A stretch of DNA of 64,000 bases from Alternaria dauci (lineage: Eukaryota; Ascomycota; Dothideomycetes; Pleosporales; Pleosporaceae): the NCBI RefSeq assembly GCF_042100115.1, contig NC_091275.1, positions 2,914,001 through 2,978,000 of the forward strand, written 5' to 3'. The translations under genes were made by a program, and so were the position numbers. Shown here in pieces: positions 12,006 to 24,019 of this stretch. The first letter of the stretch is position 1. Each line of letters begins with the position of its first letter. The notes beneath the pieces were generated by a model. The model was not told the origin of the DNA, ran no database searches, and saw only the letters and a list, made by a program, of their open reading frames with translations.

Positions 12006-13309
12006 ATGGCAGCCTCAATACCACGATCGCGATGTCTCTTCTCCCCCTCCACATTCAAAGCTGTCCCTCGCTCGAGGACGCCGCTTAGAACTTTTGCCAC
12101 GACCTCCGATACGCCGCAAACCGCAGTCCCCGAAGCCCCCACAAAGCGTTCACGGCCAGCGACGTCTTTCAGCGATACCCTGAATGCCGGCCCGTCGTTT
12201 GGCGACTTTGTCAACCCCGATGCGCCCCTCTCCCCCGCCGAGGCATACGAGATCAAGACGGTGCAGGTCGGCCCCGAAGGCCGCAAGAAGACCATCACAC
12301 GACTTCCCGAGTGGCTGAGGACGCCGATACCCTCGAATGCAAACCAGAACTACAAGCAAATCAAAAAAGACCTGCGCGGCCTGAATCTAGCCACAGTCTG
12401 CGAGGAGGCGAGATGTCCCAACATTTCCGACTGTTGGGGCGGAAGCTCAAAGAGCGCGGCAACGGCGACAATCATGCTCATGGGCGACACATGCACACGA
12501 GGTTGTCGCTTCTGCGCGGTAAAGACATCCAAAACACCCCCGCCACTGGATCCCCACGAGCCAGAGAACACGGCCGAAGCGTTGCGGAGGTGGGGGCTGG
12601 GCTACGTCGTCATCACCGTGGTTGATCGAGACGATCTCGCAGACTCCGGAGCGCATCACATTGCCGAGACGATTATGAAGATCAAGCAAAAGAACCCAAC
12701 ACAGCTTGTCGAACTGCTGGGTGGAGACTATGGCGGCAACCTGGAGATGGCCAAGGTAGTCGCGCGCAGTGGCGTCGACGTCTTTGCGCACAACATCGAA
12801 ACGACCGAGCGCCTCACACCATTTGTCCGCGACAGGAGAGCCAAGTTCAGGCAGAGTCTGGACGTGTTGCGATCGGCCAAGGAGGCACGGCCCGAGCTCA
12901 TCACAAAGACCAGTATGATGCTGGGCTTGGGCGAGACGGACGAGGACCTTTGGCATGCGTTGAGGGGTACGTCGACACATTATCCGGTATGCAAACAGAT
13001 TAAACTAACATGCGTACAGAACTCCGCGCAAACAACGTCGACGTCGTAACCTTTGGCCAGTACATGCGCCCCACCAAGCGCCACATGGCCGTCCACGACT
13101 ACGTCACACCGGACAGGTTTGAGCTCTGGCGCCAGCGCGCTCTCGACATGGGCTTCCTATACTGCGCCTCTGGCCCGCTCGTGCGCTCAAGTTACAAGGC
13201 CGGCGAGGCCTTTATCGAGAACGTCTTGAAGAAGCGGAGACTGGGCAATGCGGGGAAGAGCGAAGTCGCAGATCTTAGTGCGGCAGAGGAGACTAGCAAG
13301 ACGTTGTAG
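12006..13309 (+). CDS. LIP5: Lipoyl synthase, mitochondrial (radical SAM)
   Basis: Exons 12006-12966 and 13020-13309 give 416 residues. The 53-nt intron has a GTACGT donor, a CTAAC branch site and a CAG acceptor. The enzyme inserts two sulfurs into octanoylated carrier proteins (H protein, E2 subunits) using two 4Fe-4S clusters. The auxiliary cluster ligands are C132, C137 and C143 in [13 protein letters not shown]. The radical-SAM ligands are C163, C167 and C170 in CTRGCRFC. The terminal RSSYKAGE supplies the conserved serine that ligates the auxiliary cluster. [20 protein letters not shown] and [11 protein letters not shown] are further family blocks. The first 30 residues are rich in Arg and Ser without acids, as expected of a mitochondrial targeting peptide. 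It converges with the chitinase gene. Confidence 0.96.
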
Positions 13310-13812
13310 ATGTAGAGGTGCGGGAATGGACCCCACTGTGATGTTCAGGATTATTTCAACTCGGTCCTGAGTAGGAGTCTGCTTCAACCAGGCTGTGCAA
13401 TGTATAACAATCTACTTTGACCATGTAAGTTATTTGGCTGTCTTCAATGGCAGCAGGGTATAGATTGTGCTGCAAATGGGATTGCCATCTTGCTATTTGT
13501 CACCATCGAACTTTGGCGCGATTGCTCTTTGCAAACGATGAGTTTATAGAACCGTATGTACGAGCCGTGTCTATGGACCCTCTTGTCCAACCAAAACCAG
13601 CCTCCCCTCTAGCCCCGTATATTCCCGTTCGGCCATTTACCATTTCAAGGAAAGAAATGAACGATTGTCGTATATACAGAAAACCCTGGGTCTTCATATG
13701 ACAAAAGAAAATATCAATCTAGCTCTCTTTGCCCGATCTATCACATAAACCAGCCGTCTTGTGGCACGAAGACGTCGATGCAGCAGCACAACTACCATGA
13801 CAGGATAGTCCA
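13310..13812. other. Convergent intergenic region, LIP5 / chitinase
   Basis: 503 bp between two 3' ends. It should contain both polyadenylation regions. No gene, RNA or repeat is recognisable. Confidence 0.6.
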
Positions 13813-15304
13813 CTAGTTGTTTGGCATGCCCTGGCGCAGATTATCGTACTTGCTCGCTGGGAAGTTGAGTAAGTTGGCCGACTGCTCCAGTTTCTCTGCT
13901 CCACCGATCGATCGCACAAACTACACCAACCCCGTTAGTCCATCTCTCTCTGTATTAAAAAGGCACCCACAAAGGCTTCAAGGAAGAAAGACAAAGAAAC
14001 ACATACCGTAGAAATCAAACTCTCATCCCCCGTCTTATCACTCGACGTCTCCCACCACATCCCCCCACCAAGCCCCTTATCACGAATAAACTGCGTCTTC
14101 TTCGCCACAATCTCCGGCGTATCAAACGTAACCATGAGCTTCTTGCCCGCATCATAACACCAGCTCGCAATGACCTCATTATCCGTCCTAATCTCGCAAC
14201 CAGGCAATGGCAGTTTCTTATAATCGTACACGCCTTGTTCCCAGGTACCCTGGCCGATGCCCGAGAACGGTTTACCAGGACCTTCTGTGTTTTCAAAAGA
14301 GCGGCCGTACAGCGGCATACCGAGGACGATTTTGTGCGCGGGCACGCCGGCGGCGATGTAGTCGTTGATTGCTGTTGCGGTGCTGAAAGGCGTGCTGGTC
14401 GGGTTTGAAGAAGAAGATAGTACGTTGGCTTGGTGGCCGGCAGTTTTATCCCAGGATCCGGCGTAGTCGTAGGCCATCTGGATACTTGGTGTTAGCAGGC
14501 GGCGCGACTAGGGTGAGTCAGGGGGTGTGTTTTTACCAAGTTCCAGAAATCAAGGTACTGGTCCATGGCTGCGAGCTTCATCTTGTTGTAGTTGGTGGGA
14601 CCTGCGGGCGAAGCAACGGTCAGGAGTAAGTGCTGACCAGGGGCATGCTGTGCAGAGTATGCATCGAGCGCCCTACGAGTTTCCTGGAGAAGAAGAACCA
14701 TGTCGTTGGCCTGGGCTTCGTTCGCTGGATACTCCCAGTCGATGTCGAGTCCATCGAAGCCCAGATTCGCCAGGATGTCAACAGCGCTGCTCGCGAACTT
14801 GGCTCGACCCTCGGCCGTCGACGCAGGCTGGGCGAAATGCGCAGAGTACGTCCATCCGCCGATGGAGAGTAGCACTTTCAAGTTGCGGTTGTTCTTCTTC
14901 TGGAGGAACAACTGCTTGGCGCATCCATAGACGTTGGTACCAACATCGTTCCACGAGTCATTCGCATAGTGCTTGTCAGTGTCGGACCAAGAATCTGTCA
15001 AGAAGACCTCGCCCGTATCCCGGACATCGGCAAAGGCGTAGAGAACATGGGTAAGCTCTTTCGCAGGAAGGTCCTGGGGGTTGTATGCGCGAGCGTAAAT
15101 GGCCTGCGCATGTTGTCAGATGGAGATGTCCTATATCCAGGCAAGCTGACAGACCCAATTGACAAAGTAGGCAACGTGTTTGTAGCCTGGAACGGCCGCA
15201 CTAGTCATGGTGTCGTTAGTAACTTGTGGAATCGCAGCGGCTTGTACAAGAGTGGAGAACGAGAGTAACGATGTTACCCCCGCAAGTATGTTGGCGACGC
15301 GCAT
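13813..15304 (-). CDS. Secreted GH18 endochitinase
   Basis: Four exons on the minus strand: 15304-15155, 15103-14537, 14477-14007, 13920-13813. They give 431 residues, the size of the Trichoderma chit42/Aspergillus ChiB type. Introns of 51, 59 and 86 nt are all phase 0; the second has a GCTAAC branch site. A signal peptide is clear: [20 protein letters not shown] then QA|AAIP. The TIM-barrel motifs follow in order: YFVNWAIYAR (strand 1), [15 protein letters not shown] (strand 3), and the catalytic [10 protein letters not shown]. In the last, D167, D170, D172 and E174 form DxxDxDxE, with E174 as acid. Further on are [10 protein letters not shown] (strand 6), [13 protein letters not shown] and GGGMWWE. 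The last exon ends with the family tail [18 protein letters not shown]. No chitin-binding module or anchor is seen, so the enzyme is probably free and extracellular, acting in chitin recycling or attack on other fungi. Confidence 0.95.
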
Positions 15305-17630
15305 CCTTATGATGTCGCTAGTGGCGCGCTATCTTGTGCTACGTGTCTGTGGCGCGGGCTAGTGCAGGTACGTATGCGACTTCGCTTGAGTGCTGAACGA
15401 TCACGTAAAATATTTGGAAAGAGAGGGAGAAGAGCTGGAGATGTTGAGGAGACTCGGACAAGTGTATTTATGCTCGAAACAAAAAGTGAAGATGACTCGC
15501 GGTGAAAGAGGATTGATAGGAAAATGTGTCAAGGACCGTAAAGGAGGGTCACTCGACCAACTGGCGGGTGAGTCGCGACTAGTAAATCCTACGAAAGCTC
15601 TTTGGAAGGAATGTAACAGTAGAGAAAAGGACGGAGGGCACGAGATGTGTAAAGACCCAGGGCTCAATGATACATATCGCCGCACATGCACCCGCAGCAC
15701 TGTAAGTGCAGTGTAGGTGGCCAGGCTATTTGCACATGCACATTCGACATGACATACTGTACCTAGGGCCGTGAACGGTCGTGGGGAGCGCTCTTTATCG
15801 ACCAGGTACAGACGGCTACGCTCTGTAGACGACGGCTAAAGCTTCCAGAGCGAACCGCTTGCAGCAATCACTAGCTGACCGGTAGGCAAAAACGACAAGT
15901 GGCCTTGGACGGAAACACCTAGTCCTTTGAGCAGAAATCAAGCGTGTGAGTCCAAGTACAGCGACGGTACCGACCGGGTATTCTTCGCCATGTTCATCTA
16001 GCCGTGAGCGGGGAACGGAACGGCAGCTCGCCTGTCATTCGGAAAGAAAGCTAGTATGTCCTTCGGACGGCGAGTGACATCAAAATTCTTGTTGCGATAG
16101 CTTCCTTTGGAGATGTGTGTCGTGTCTGAGGATTCCTATCCTGCTCCACAGATGGTCTTGCGGTTGTTGGGATGTGTAACATCGGGATACAACATGACAT
16201 CAGGTTGCGCTGCGACCCTAAACGGCCTGTTTCACGCCTGGCCTACGGCGTCATGGTCTCGGTGGGTAGCCTTGCGGTGAAACCACGCCTCGGGATATGA
16301 AGACACATCTCCAATGCCGAGTGAAAAGTGATCATGTAGGGCGTGATGGTGTGTACTCGAGTACGCTCCAGGGGGCAGATACCACCTGAGCCGGGACGAG
16401 AGATAAGGCTTTGCACAAGCCTTTTCAGAGGCAAAAGTACAGCTTCTAGTCAGGGGAAGCAGTGTCGACTCTGCTCATGGAAATCCATGGATTACAGCAT
16501 GTTTTCGGCTTTTCGGCGTGCGTACGTGTGGCAAGCCGTCGGATCGCTTGATCGCTTGAGCCGAGCAGAGAAATTGTGAGAAGTTTGACAGCGCCAAGTG
16601 TAGATAGATTGTGAGTTAGCCGCAGCGTATCGCGGACGAGAAGAGTGGAGACCGAGGCTGTACGAGGAGATGGTGCTCGACGGGAAGGATGGCATGCGGG
16701 ACGGACGGCTAGCTGCATTGAGCGGCAGTCCATACGCGAAAGATGAGCAGATATAGAAGGAACCCCGCCCCAGATGCAGCGACGTTGTAACCTACCAGTG
16801 TACGTGGGGAGATTGACCTGTAGCGCTTCGAATGAGCCCTTCTTTGACGCATGCTAGCGTGTGATTGTTTTGATTTAACCGCGTTTGGCCACTTGTGATT
16901 GACGACACGCGATGCTTTGCTGGGGTTTTGCAGATTAAGCAGCGCTATGGAGATAGCACGCGCCGTCGAAACCCAGGGCTGGATAAGAAATCGCAAACAC
17001 CATGATCTACGTGCACACCGCGCTGCATCGTACACCTGGTGCGCGGTAGGACGGCCCGCGGCTTCGGTTTCTCGCACATCGGGCGGGACAAAATAACTGC
17101 AGTACTGACAGAGAGACAAAAACAGATGCAGAATAGTGGCGAGAAGCAGGGCGGGTTCGAGCGTGGGGTTTGTTGCGACGGAGATGACTGGCGAGAGAGG
17201 TGGTCGTGTGAAAGGTGGAAGGGGTCATTCTGACTTGTGTCACCAGTGCTTTAAGAAGTGTGGCCAGTGCACGTTTAGTCTCTCACTGCACTGCAACATT
17301 TCCACACCACTTGGAGAATCATAAACGTCGTGGTGGACGATGTACGATAAAATGCTCGCAGTGCTCTTGCACCATTTGATAACAGAAACTGAGTGATGCG
17401 CACCTGCAGAATACGTTATCAGATCCCACAGCAGACAGGCGATCTGTAGGGTCCATTACGGAGTCGTGTGATTTCCTAGTCAAAAGTGTGGAGTCGTGAC
17501 CTTTTAGCTAGAGCGCTCGATGAAGACGATGGGCAATTTGCTATCAAGGGGTATCGTTAAAATCATGAACGCCGTGCCTAGTAGGCCCATGAAGCCTGAG
17601 TCTTCGTAAGGCTCAGACGATCTTGCCTAC
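15305..17630. other. Long intergenic region upstream of the chitinase gene
   Basis: 2.3 kb of ordinary base composition between the chitinase start and the CENP-O stop. Open frames up to about 135 codons exist on both strands (for example 15,390-15,716 and 16,709-17,119), but they overlap one another in different frames and show no domain, so I treat them as chance. I see no tRNA, repeat or transposon relic. It should contain the chitinase promoter. Confidence 0.55.
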
Positions 17631-18539
17631 TCATGCTCGTAGTCTGCGAACCAATCCGCTTATGGGACCTATGGCCTTCCTACTGAAGACGTCGTCTCGG
17701 GCCCCATCTCTTGTCCTACACACAGCCCTCTCCACTCTACCATCTTTGGTGATGGACATGACTGCTGTCCGTCTGTTGGCCCAGACGACCGTGATCTGTC
17801 TGACAGCAGCATCGGCTTCGATGTCCAGTATGCGTGCGCTATCGGCCCCGTCGTCGGCTTCCTCGACATCTGAGCTCGCCTCGTCATCGCTCACGAAAGC
17901 GTTCAAGATGCGTCCAGTTGATGCAAAGCCCTCCGTTTCGCTGTCCGGTTGTGGTTTTGCCAGACCAGCTTCCTTCTGTATCTCTTCCAAAGCGTTGGCA
18001 CGCAGGTGCCAACTCACCAGCTCCTTCCGCAGCACTCTCCCAAACTGCACCAAGTCCTGTTCTGGATCATTCTCCTCGTCTTTGCCGCCCGTAGGCAACC
18101 ACTTGTTGGACAATTGCTGCATAGGTATACATGGTGGGATAGTGTGCTTGTTGATTTTCAAGATGGTCTTTTCATCCTTTTGTCTGAAGCTCAGCAAAAC
18201 GTGATATGTCTCGACGAATTTGCCTCTGATTGACACATCTATACTGACGCCAAGAATGTTGCCATGGTTCAGCGCATGTGGATCAGGGTCTTTGACTTTG
18301 TACGCAGTAACACCAGCGCAGGCGCGGTAGGTATTTTCGAGGTTGCGTTTCGACTGCTGTGCGATGATTGGATTGGCCTCGTCGGCGGACTTGTTGTGCG
18401 TGCTGCTACTATGGAGACGCGCTGCGAGGTGGGGTTGCGACAAGAGGACGGAAGAGAGATTCGCACGGTGGGCTTTCAGGGTGGCTATCCGGGCATGCAA
18501 GTCGCTGATGTCGTCATCGAGTTGCTCAGTAGTGTCCAT
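17631..18539 (-). CDS. CENP-O / Mcm21 kinetochore subunit
   Basis: Single-exon gene of 302 residues. A heptad-like N-terminal helix (LDDDISDLHARIATLKAHRANL) precedes the conserved RWD-type core: LENTYRACAGVTAYKVKDPD, then GNILGVSIDV, GKFVETYHVLLSF and ILKINKHTIPPCIPM. These blocks identify the Cenp-O family, yeast Mcm21. The protein belongs to the COMA/CENP-O complex of the inner kinetochore. An acidic, serine-rich linker (SDDEASSDVEEADDGADS) separates the core from a C-terminal domain ending in GLVRRLRA. No intron is needed. The gene is the last one before the RIP-mutated DNA, which begins less than 200 bp upstream of its start codon. Confidence 0.85.
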   Translation of the reverse strand: MDTTEQLDDDISDLHARIATLKAHRANLSSVLLSQPHLAARLHSSSTHNKSADEANPIIAQQSKRNLENTYRACAGVTAYKVKDPDPHALNHGNILGVSIDVSIRGKFVETYHVLLSFRQKDEKTILKINKHTIPPCIPMQQLSNKWLPTGGKDEENDPEQDLVQFGRVLRKELVSWHLRANALEEIQKEAGLAKPQPDSETEGFASTGRILNAFVSDDEASSDVEEADDGADSARILDIEADAAVRQITVVWANRRTAVMSITKDGRVERAVCRTRDGARDDVFSRKAIGPISGLVRRLRA

Positions 18540-18864
18540 GATGTGCTGGTGTGCCGCAGTGGAAGCGCATCAGTGATGGTGTTGAAACGCGTGCGCCGGC
18601 GACATGAACGCGCTAACACGTGAATAAGCGTCGGGCAGGGGGTAGGGTTGGTGCTCTCTGCCCTTGTCGTGAGCTCGAGACTACCGTGTCTGTGCGCCAT
18701 CCGAGCCAGGTCACTACCCGAGCCACCCCACTATCCTAACATTACGCGTCATCCTATCTTTAACACGTTATATCTCTACTACTATAAACCTAATTTAAGA
18801 AGTAATTAAATATATTAAATTATAAGAACTAGGAGAAGGTTTCTTATCCTATAAAGTTGTGTAG

Positions 18865-19095
18865 ATGCAAGCTATAGACTATAGTTTAAAAACTCCTCTT
18901 CTCCCTAACGTCGCTATAACTTTCTAGAACTACCTAGAGTTTAGGGCTTTAGCTTTAACCTATCCATTGTTAAACTATATATAGCTATATATAGTAAAAA
19001 TAAGTATTTAGGAAATATACCTTTACTATAATTTATAATAGTATCTTTTAATAGTGTTATACTTATATCTTTTACTAGTATATTTATTATTTAAA
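18865..19095 (-). repeat. Copy of repeat family T2 (name used here only)
   Basis: A stretch of about 230 bp beginning with the ACTCCTCTTCTCCCTAACGT motif and ending in TATTATTTAAAT. It recurs at about 47,135-47,370 in the same orientation and at about 60,025-60,275 inverted, with C/T and G/A differences. Possibly part of an LTR, but no partner LTR was identified. Confidence 0.6.
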
Positions 19096-19289
19096 TATCT
19101 TCTAATATACTTAGGTTATTATAGGGCGTTATAGGTCCTTAGGTTTATAATATATAGTTCTTATAAGTATTTATACTATTTACTTTTAGTCTTCTAGTCT
19201 AGCTCTTAGTTAGTAATAAGAATAAAAAAGATATTTTATAGCTTTAAATAATCTAGCTTACTTTATATTACTATTTTATTTTTTATAAA

Positions 19290-19520
19290 ATAGAAAGTTT
19301 ATATAACCTCCTCTTAGTTATAGTAAATATACTATATCCTCCTTCTCCCCTTTATAATATAGTGTAATTATATTACTAGCTAATAGCTAGTAATCCCTAT
19401 TATACTCCCCTTAAGGTTTAATAGGTATCTTTTTTTAGTTACTTTTAGTAAAAATATTTTAACTTTAGTTTTTACATATAGATATTAGAGCTTTACTACT
19501 ATAAAACACTAATTAGTCTT
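19290..19520 (-). repeat. Truncated head of repeat family T1, inverted
   Basis: Matches the inverted left end of the T1 copies described below (the segments CTAGTAATCCCTATTA and GAGCTTTACTACTATAAAAC). It stops short of the tRNA-like box and the terminal G-rich sequence, at about 19,520. Confidence 0.6.
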
Positions 19521-19549
19521 TATAAAGTAGACGTTATATATAGAAGGGT

Positions 19550-22500
19550 AAGCTAGTTATAAAGGTAGCTTATATTTAGAATAGAGAATAGTAGATAACC
19601 TCTAGAAGAGAGGAAGAGGGAAGAGAGGAAAATATAGTAAGAAGAGAGAGAGCTAAGAGAGGAGCTAGGCCTAGTTAGGCCTAGTATCCTCTAAGTAGTA
19701 ATACTCCCTTATATATACCCCCCCCCTAAAAAAGAGGCTTAGCTAGTCCTCTAGCTAGTATAAAGAAGAGAAAGTAATTTAAAGTTAAAAAAATTATACT
19801 AAAAGTATAAAAACTACTAGACCTTATACTTTTTAAAAACTAAGTATAGTTTATATAAGGCTATATATATCTATAAGGTTTCTTATATAAAAAAGTATAT
19901 CTCTAAACTATTTTCTACTACCTTAACCCTAGGATATAAAAACTAAGCTAATTAGTATTCCTAGACTATATAAGGGATATTTAATTTAACTAGTTACTAT
20001 AGGTTAGGTATATACTATACCTATAGAATAGCTAAGCTATTAAGCTAAACTAGTAGCTTATACTATAACCTTATTATTACTAGGGTATTTATTAAGGTAA
20101 TTACTAGTATCTTTAGGGAGTAGTCTCTAGCTATTTAGTATAGTAAGTCTTAGGGGTTTTAGCTTATTAGGGTATTTCTAATAGAATAATTTAGTATTAT
20201 AATAGTTAAGATAGTTACTAGCTTTATACTAAGTTAGCTTTAGATAGTTAGTTTATTTAATTTTATATGCTTATTTTCTTTTAACTTTACTAGTTTATAG
20301 AGGGGCTATATTAATAAACTTATCTATTAGCTACTTAGTATAAGTATCTTTATTACTTATTATAACTTCTACTAAGAGTAGTCTAGTAGGTACCTAATCT
20401 AGAAGGGCTTTAGTAGCTACTAGCTAGAGAAGTTTAGAGTAAAAGATAGAAAAGGTCTTATTCCTAATTATTTCTTTAAGGAGGTTAAGTTTATATACTT
20501 ATCTATTATAAATAATTTACTTAACTTTAAAAGGTCCTACCTAATAGTTAGTAAGCTTCTTAGAGTTTCGTAGTATACTTTAATTAATAGTAGATATCTA
20601 AACTTTATTACTTAGACTATAGTATAGAACTATATATTATTTAGTATTTACTTAATCTAATTATTCTTAACTAGCTTATTAGAGCTATTCTTTAAAGTAT
20701 ATAACTAAATCTAAGTATAAGTCTATTATTTCTTTAGCGTAGATTACTTAGTCCTTTACTAGTCTTAGTAGATTTACTTCTATATCCTTATATAGATAAA
20801 TACTACTTCTTAAATAGTATCTTAGGTTAGTAAAGAATAAGGTTATACTAGTACTAGTATTAATAGTATTATTAACTTAGAATTTAGCTATATAAAGCTA
20901 AGTAGCCTAGTTATCTTATATATAGTTAATAAACTAGTATAGGTAAGTTTCTAGAGACTAGTTAGTATATTCTATTTAGCTATCTATTTCTAAGTAATAA
21001 GTAGTTAATAAGATTTACTTTATCTAAAGGTATTTATAGACGTATTTCTAAAAGGGGGTAATAAAATTAGTACTATAGTCTAAAATAATACTAAGGGGTA
21101 GCTTATAGTACTTAAAGATATTTATAAAGTAGTATAAAGCTTCTACTATAGTCCTTCTATATATTAAATAAAAATAGCGCCTTTTAGTAAGATAGTTTAC
21201 TACTACTAAGATATTATAGAATTCTCTTCTATTTAGTCTAGAGGGGGGTAAGTCTTAAATAAAGTCTACTATAAGGTTAGACTAGTATTAGTAAGGTAAA
21301 GATAATAGTCTAAGGTATTTATATCTACTATCTTATAGTAATTTTATTTAGGTATAAACTATATAAGCGTTATAGTATATAGTAATAGACTAGCTTATCT
21401 TTAGCTAGTAATAATAGTTATATATTAGATATAGTATTAAATATAGGCCTTTATAACCTATAATCTTATAGTTATAGTAGAGGTTAAAAATATAGTAGTA
21501 GAGGTAAGCTTCTATAAGGATATAGAGCCTTATTTTATTAATAAATAAGTAGTAGCTTAGACTATCTCTAACTAAAGAGATATTAGTAGTACTAAAGTAA
21601 AATCTATATTTATAAAACTACTTAGAAAGCTTAGTCTAGTATATATTAATAGCTTTAAAAGCGCTTATAGCTATTTTATTATTAGTATAAGCTTAATTAA
21701 GTAGTTCCTCTATTAGTTATAGATCTTCTTTATAAGGGGGAAGTAAGGGATTAGTAACTCTATTAGGTAAAAGTAATTTAGTTATCTCCTTAACCCTATT
21801 ATTATTATCCTCTATATTAGTTACTATTATTCTAAGGATATATTCTTATTCTAAGTAAAAGTAATTAGAATAGTAACTAGAAGCTAGAGTTAAGGCTTAA
21901 AGTACTATTACTATAGCTAGCTATATACTTAGGGATAAGTTCTTAGGACCTAGAATAATAAATTTCTAAGTATAGTAAGGGTCTTTAAGGTTATCTAGAA
22001 TATCTTATAGCTTTCTACTAAGAGTATTTACTTTAAAGTTAGAGGCGCCTAGTTAGTAAAAAATTTTAAAGTTAAACTAAGATAAGAATAGTAATTAATA
22101 AGCTTAGTAATAGGTAAGTACCTTAGTAGTTATATATATCTCTCAATTGTTATAATTAGAGACTATATATATTTAGTATCTAGAGCCTATAAGTTTAGGT
22201 TCCTATTCTTTAAATACTTAAATAATACCTATTAGCTCTAAGTTATAGATATTATTATTATATTCTATAAGTAAGTACTTTTTTAAAAAGAAGGTAATTA
22301 GTTAAAGTATACCTTATATATTTATTTATTTTATAACTCCTTTAGTAGCCTAGGCTAAGGTATCTATAAAGATATAGATAAGTTTAGAAAGGTTAAAGTA
22401 TATTAAGATAAGGCTAGGGTAGAAGCTAGCTTTAAGTATATTAAAGGTTACTTTATATTCTATATCTTAGATAAGTAGTTTATATACTATCTAGCCCTTA

Positions 22501-24004
22501 CCTTTAAAGTTTTTACTAAGTACTATATAAGCTTTAATATATTTTACTAAGGAGAGGCTAATAGTAGAGTAATTTTTAGTAAATTATTAGTAGAATCTAG
22601 TATAGCTAAAGAATATAAGTAATTCTTTTATATTAGTTAGTATCTTTTATTCCTTAATAGTAGATACTTTAGCTAGGTCTATTTCTATACTATAACTAGT
22701 AATAATTATCCTTAGGAACTTAATATAAGTTTTATAGAATTTAGACTTCTTTAAGTTATTATAGAATCCTTAGGCTTTAAGTCTTTAGAGGACCTTTTTA
22801 ACTTATTTAATATAGTCCTTTTTAATCTTAGAGTATACTAAGACGTTATCTAAGTAAGTAGTATAGAACTTATTAAGGTATTCTAAGAGGGCGCTATTAA
22901 TAACTCTTTAAAATATAGCTAGAGTATTATAAAGACTAAAAGGTATAACTTTATACTTATATATCCTATACTATATAGTAAAAGCTATAAGCTACTAAGA
23001 ATCTCCCTTTATTCTAATATAGTAAAACGCGTAAATAATATTAAATTTAAAGAAGATTATTACTTTATTTAGCTTAGCTAGCGTTTTATAAAAGAATAGA
23101 ATTAGATATCTATCTTTAATAGTAGAATTATTAAGGTCCTAAAAGTCTACGTAGACTTATAAACCCTTATCTAGTTTAGTAATAATAAGGAGTAAATTCC
23201 TTATAGGTAATTTAGATAGAGTAATATATTTACGTTTTTCTATATCTTTAATATAAGTAGTAATAGCTTCTTCTTAGATACTTAAGAATAAGTAAGGCTT
23301 ATAATTTAGTATCTTAGCTCTTAGTTCTAGTTTAATCTTATAGTTATACTCTAAATAGTTAGCTAGTTTAGATATAGCTACTTTATTAAAGGTAGGGATA
23401 AACTCTATATATTCTTTAAAATATTCTAGCGTAAGAATATCTTCTAACGTAGTATCTTAAGGCTTAGAAAAGAATTTCTTATAGTTATCCTCTATAGTAG
23501 TATATTAGAATTAAGTAGGTTCCCTTAATTATTATATTATTAAGTAAAGATTTATTTAGTACTTTTTAACTAGTATCTAAATAGCCCTAAGTAAGACTTT
23601 CTTAATTTCTACTTTAAGTTTAGGGGGTTATTCTAGTTCCTCTAGATATACTATATTAGGAGGAACGTCTTTATTATCTAGATCTTTATATACTAGATCT
23701 AGTTTACCTACCTTAGGGTCCATAGTCCTTATATTTAAATTCTATTTAGTAGTACTACTATAGTAAGTATTATAAGAGGTTTATTCTCTTTAGTTATTAT
23801 TTTAGGTATTTATATAGCCCTTATAATAGATAATAGGTAGTTATTCCTTTAGCTAGTAGTTTAGTTAATAGTATTTATCTATAAATTTAATTATACTATC
23901 TTAGTAGTTTAATTAAGGGTAATAGAGTTTACGCTATTTAAACCTAAGGACTAGATTAAATAACCTATAGGAGTTTACCATATAGGCTATTATTTATTTA
24001 ACGT
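19550..24004 (-). mobile_element. Ty3/gypsy pol remnant A (RIP-mutated), minus strand
   Basis: Read on the minus strand, pol runs from about 23,960 downwards. A pre-RT block lies near 23,200-23,350. The RT core follows with VYVDF at 23,123-23,150 and the catalytic box reading YLDNVLVYS at about 22,828-22,856. YLDD has become YLDN, the change expected from a G-to-A mutation. Integrase follows at about 20.8-21.3 kb, with NYLTKRRYF, a D-Y-S-T-N-F-I block in place of the usual SDRGT, and LETYL. The RT-then-integrase order is that of Ty3/gypsy. Stops interrupt the frame throughout, mostly at former glutamine codons, so it is dead. Its upstream part is cut by the T1 copy at 24,020; LTRs were not identified, so the limits are approximate. 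Confidence 0.8.
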
Positions 24005-24019
24005 AATTATCTATCTATA

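Noticed and set aside
15390..17243. Several open frames of 60-136 codons upstream of the chitinase gene
   Set aside because: They overlap on opposite strands, lack domains and lack convincing introns.
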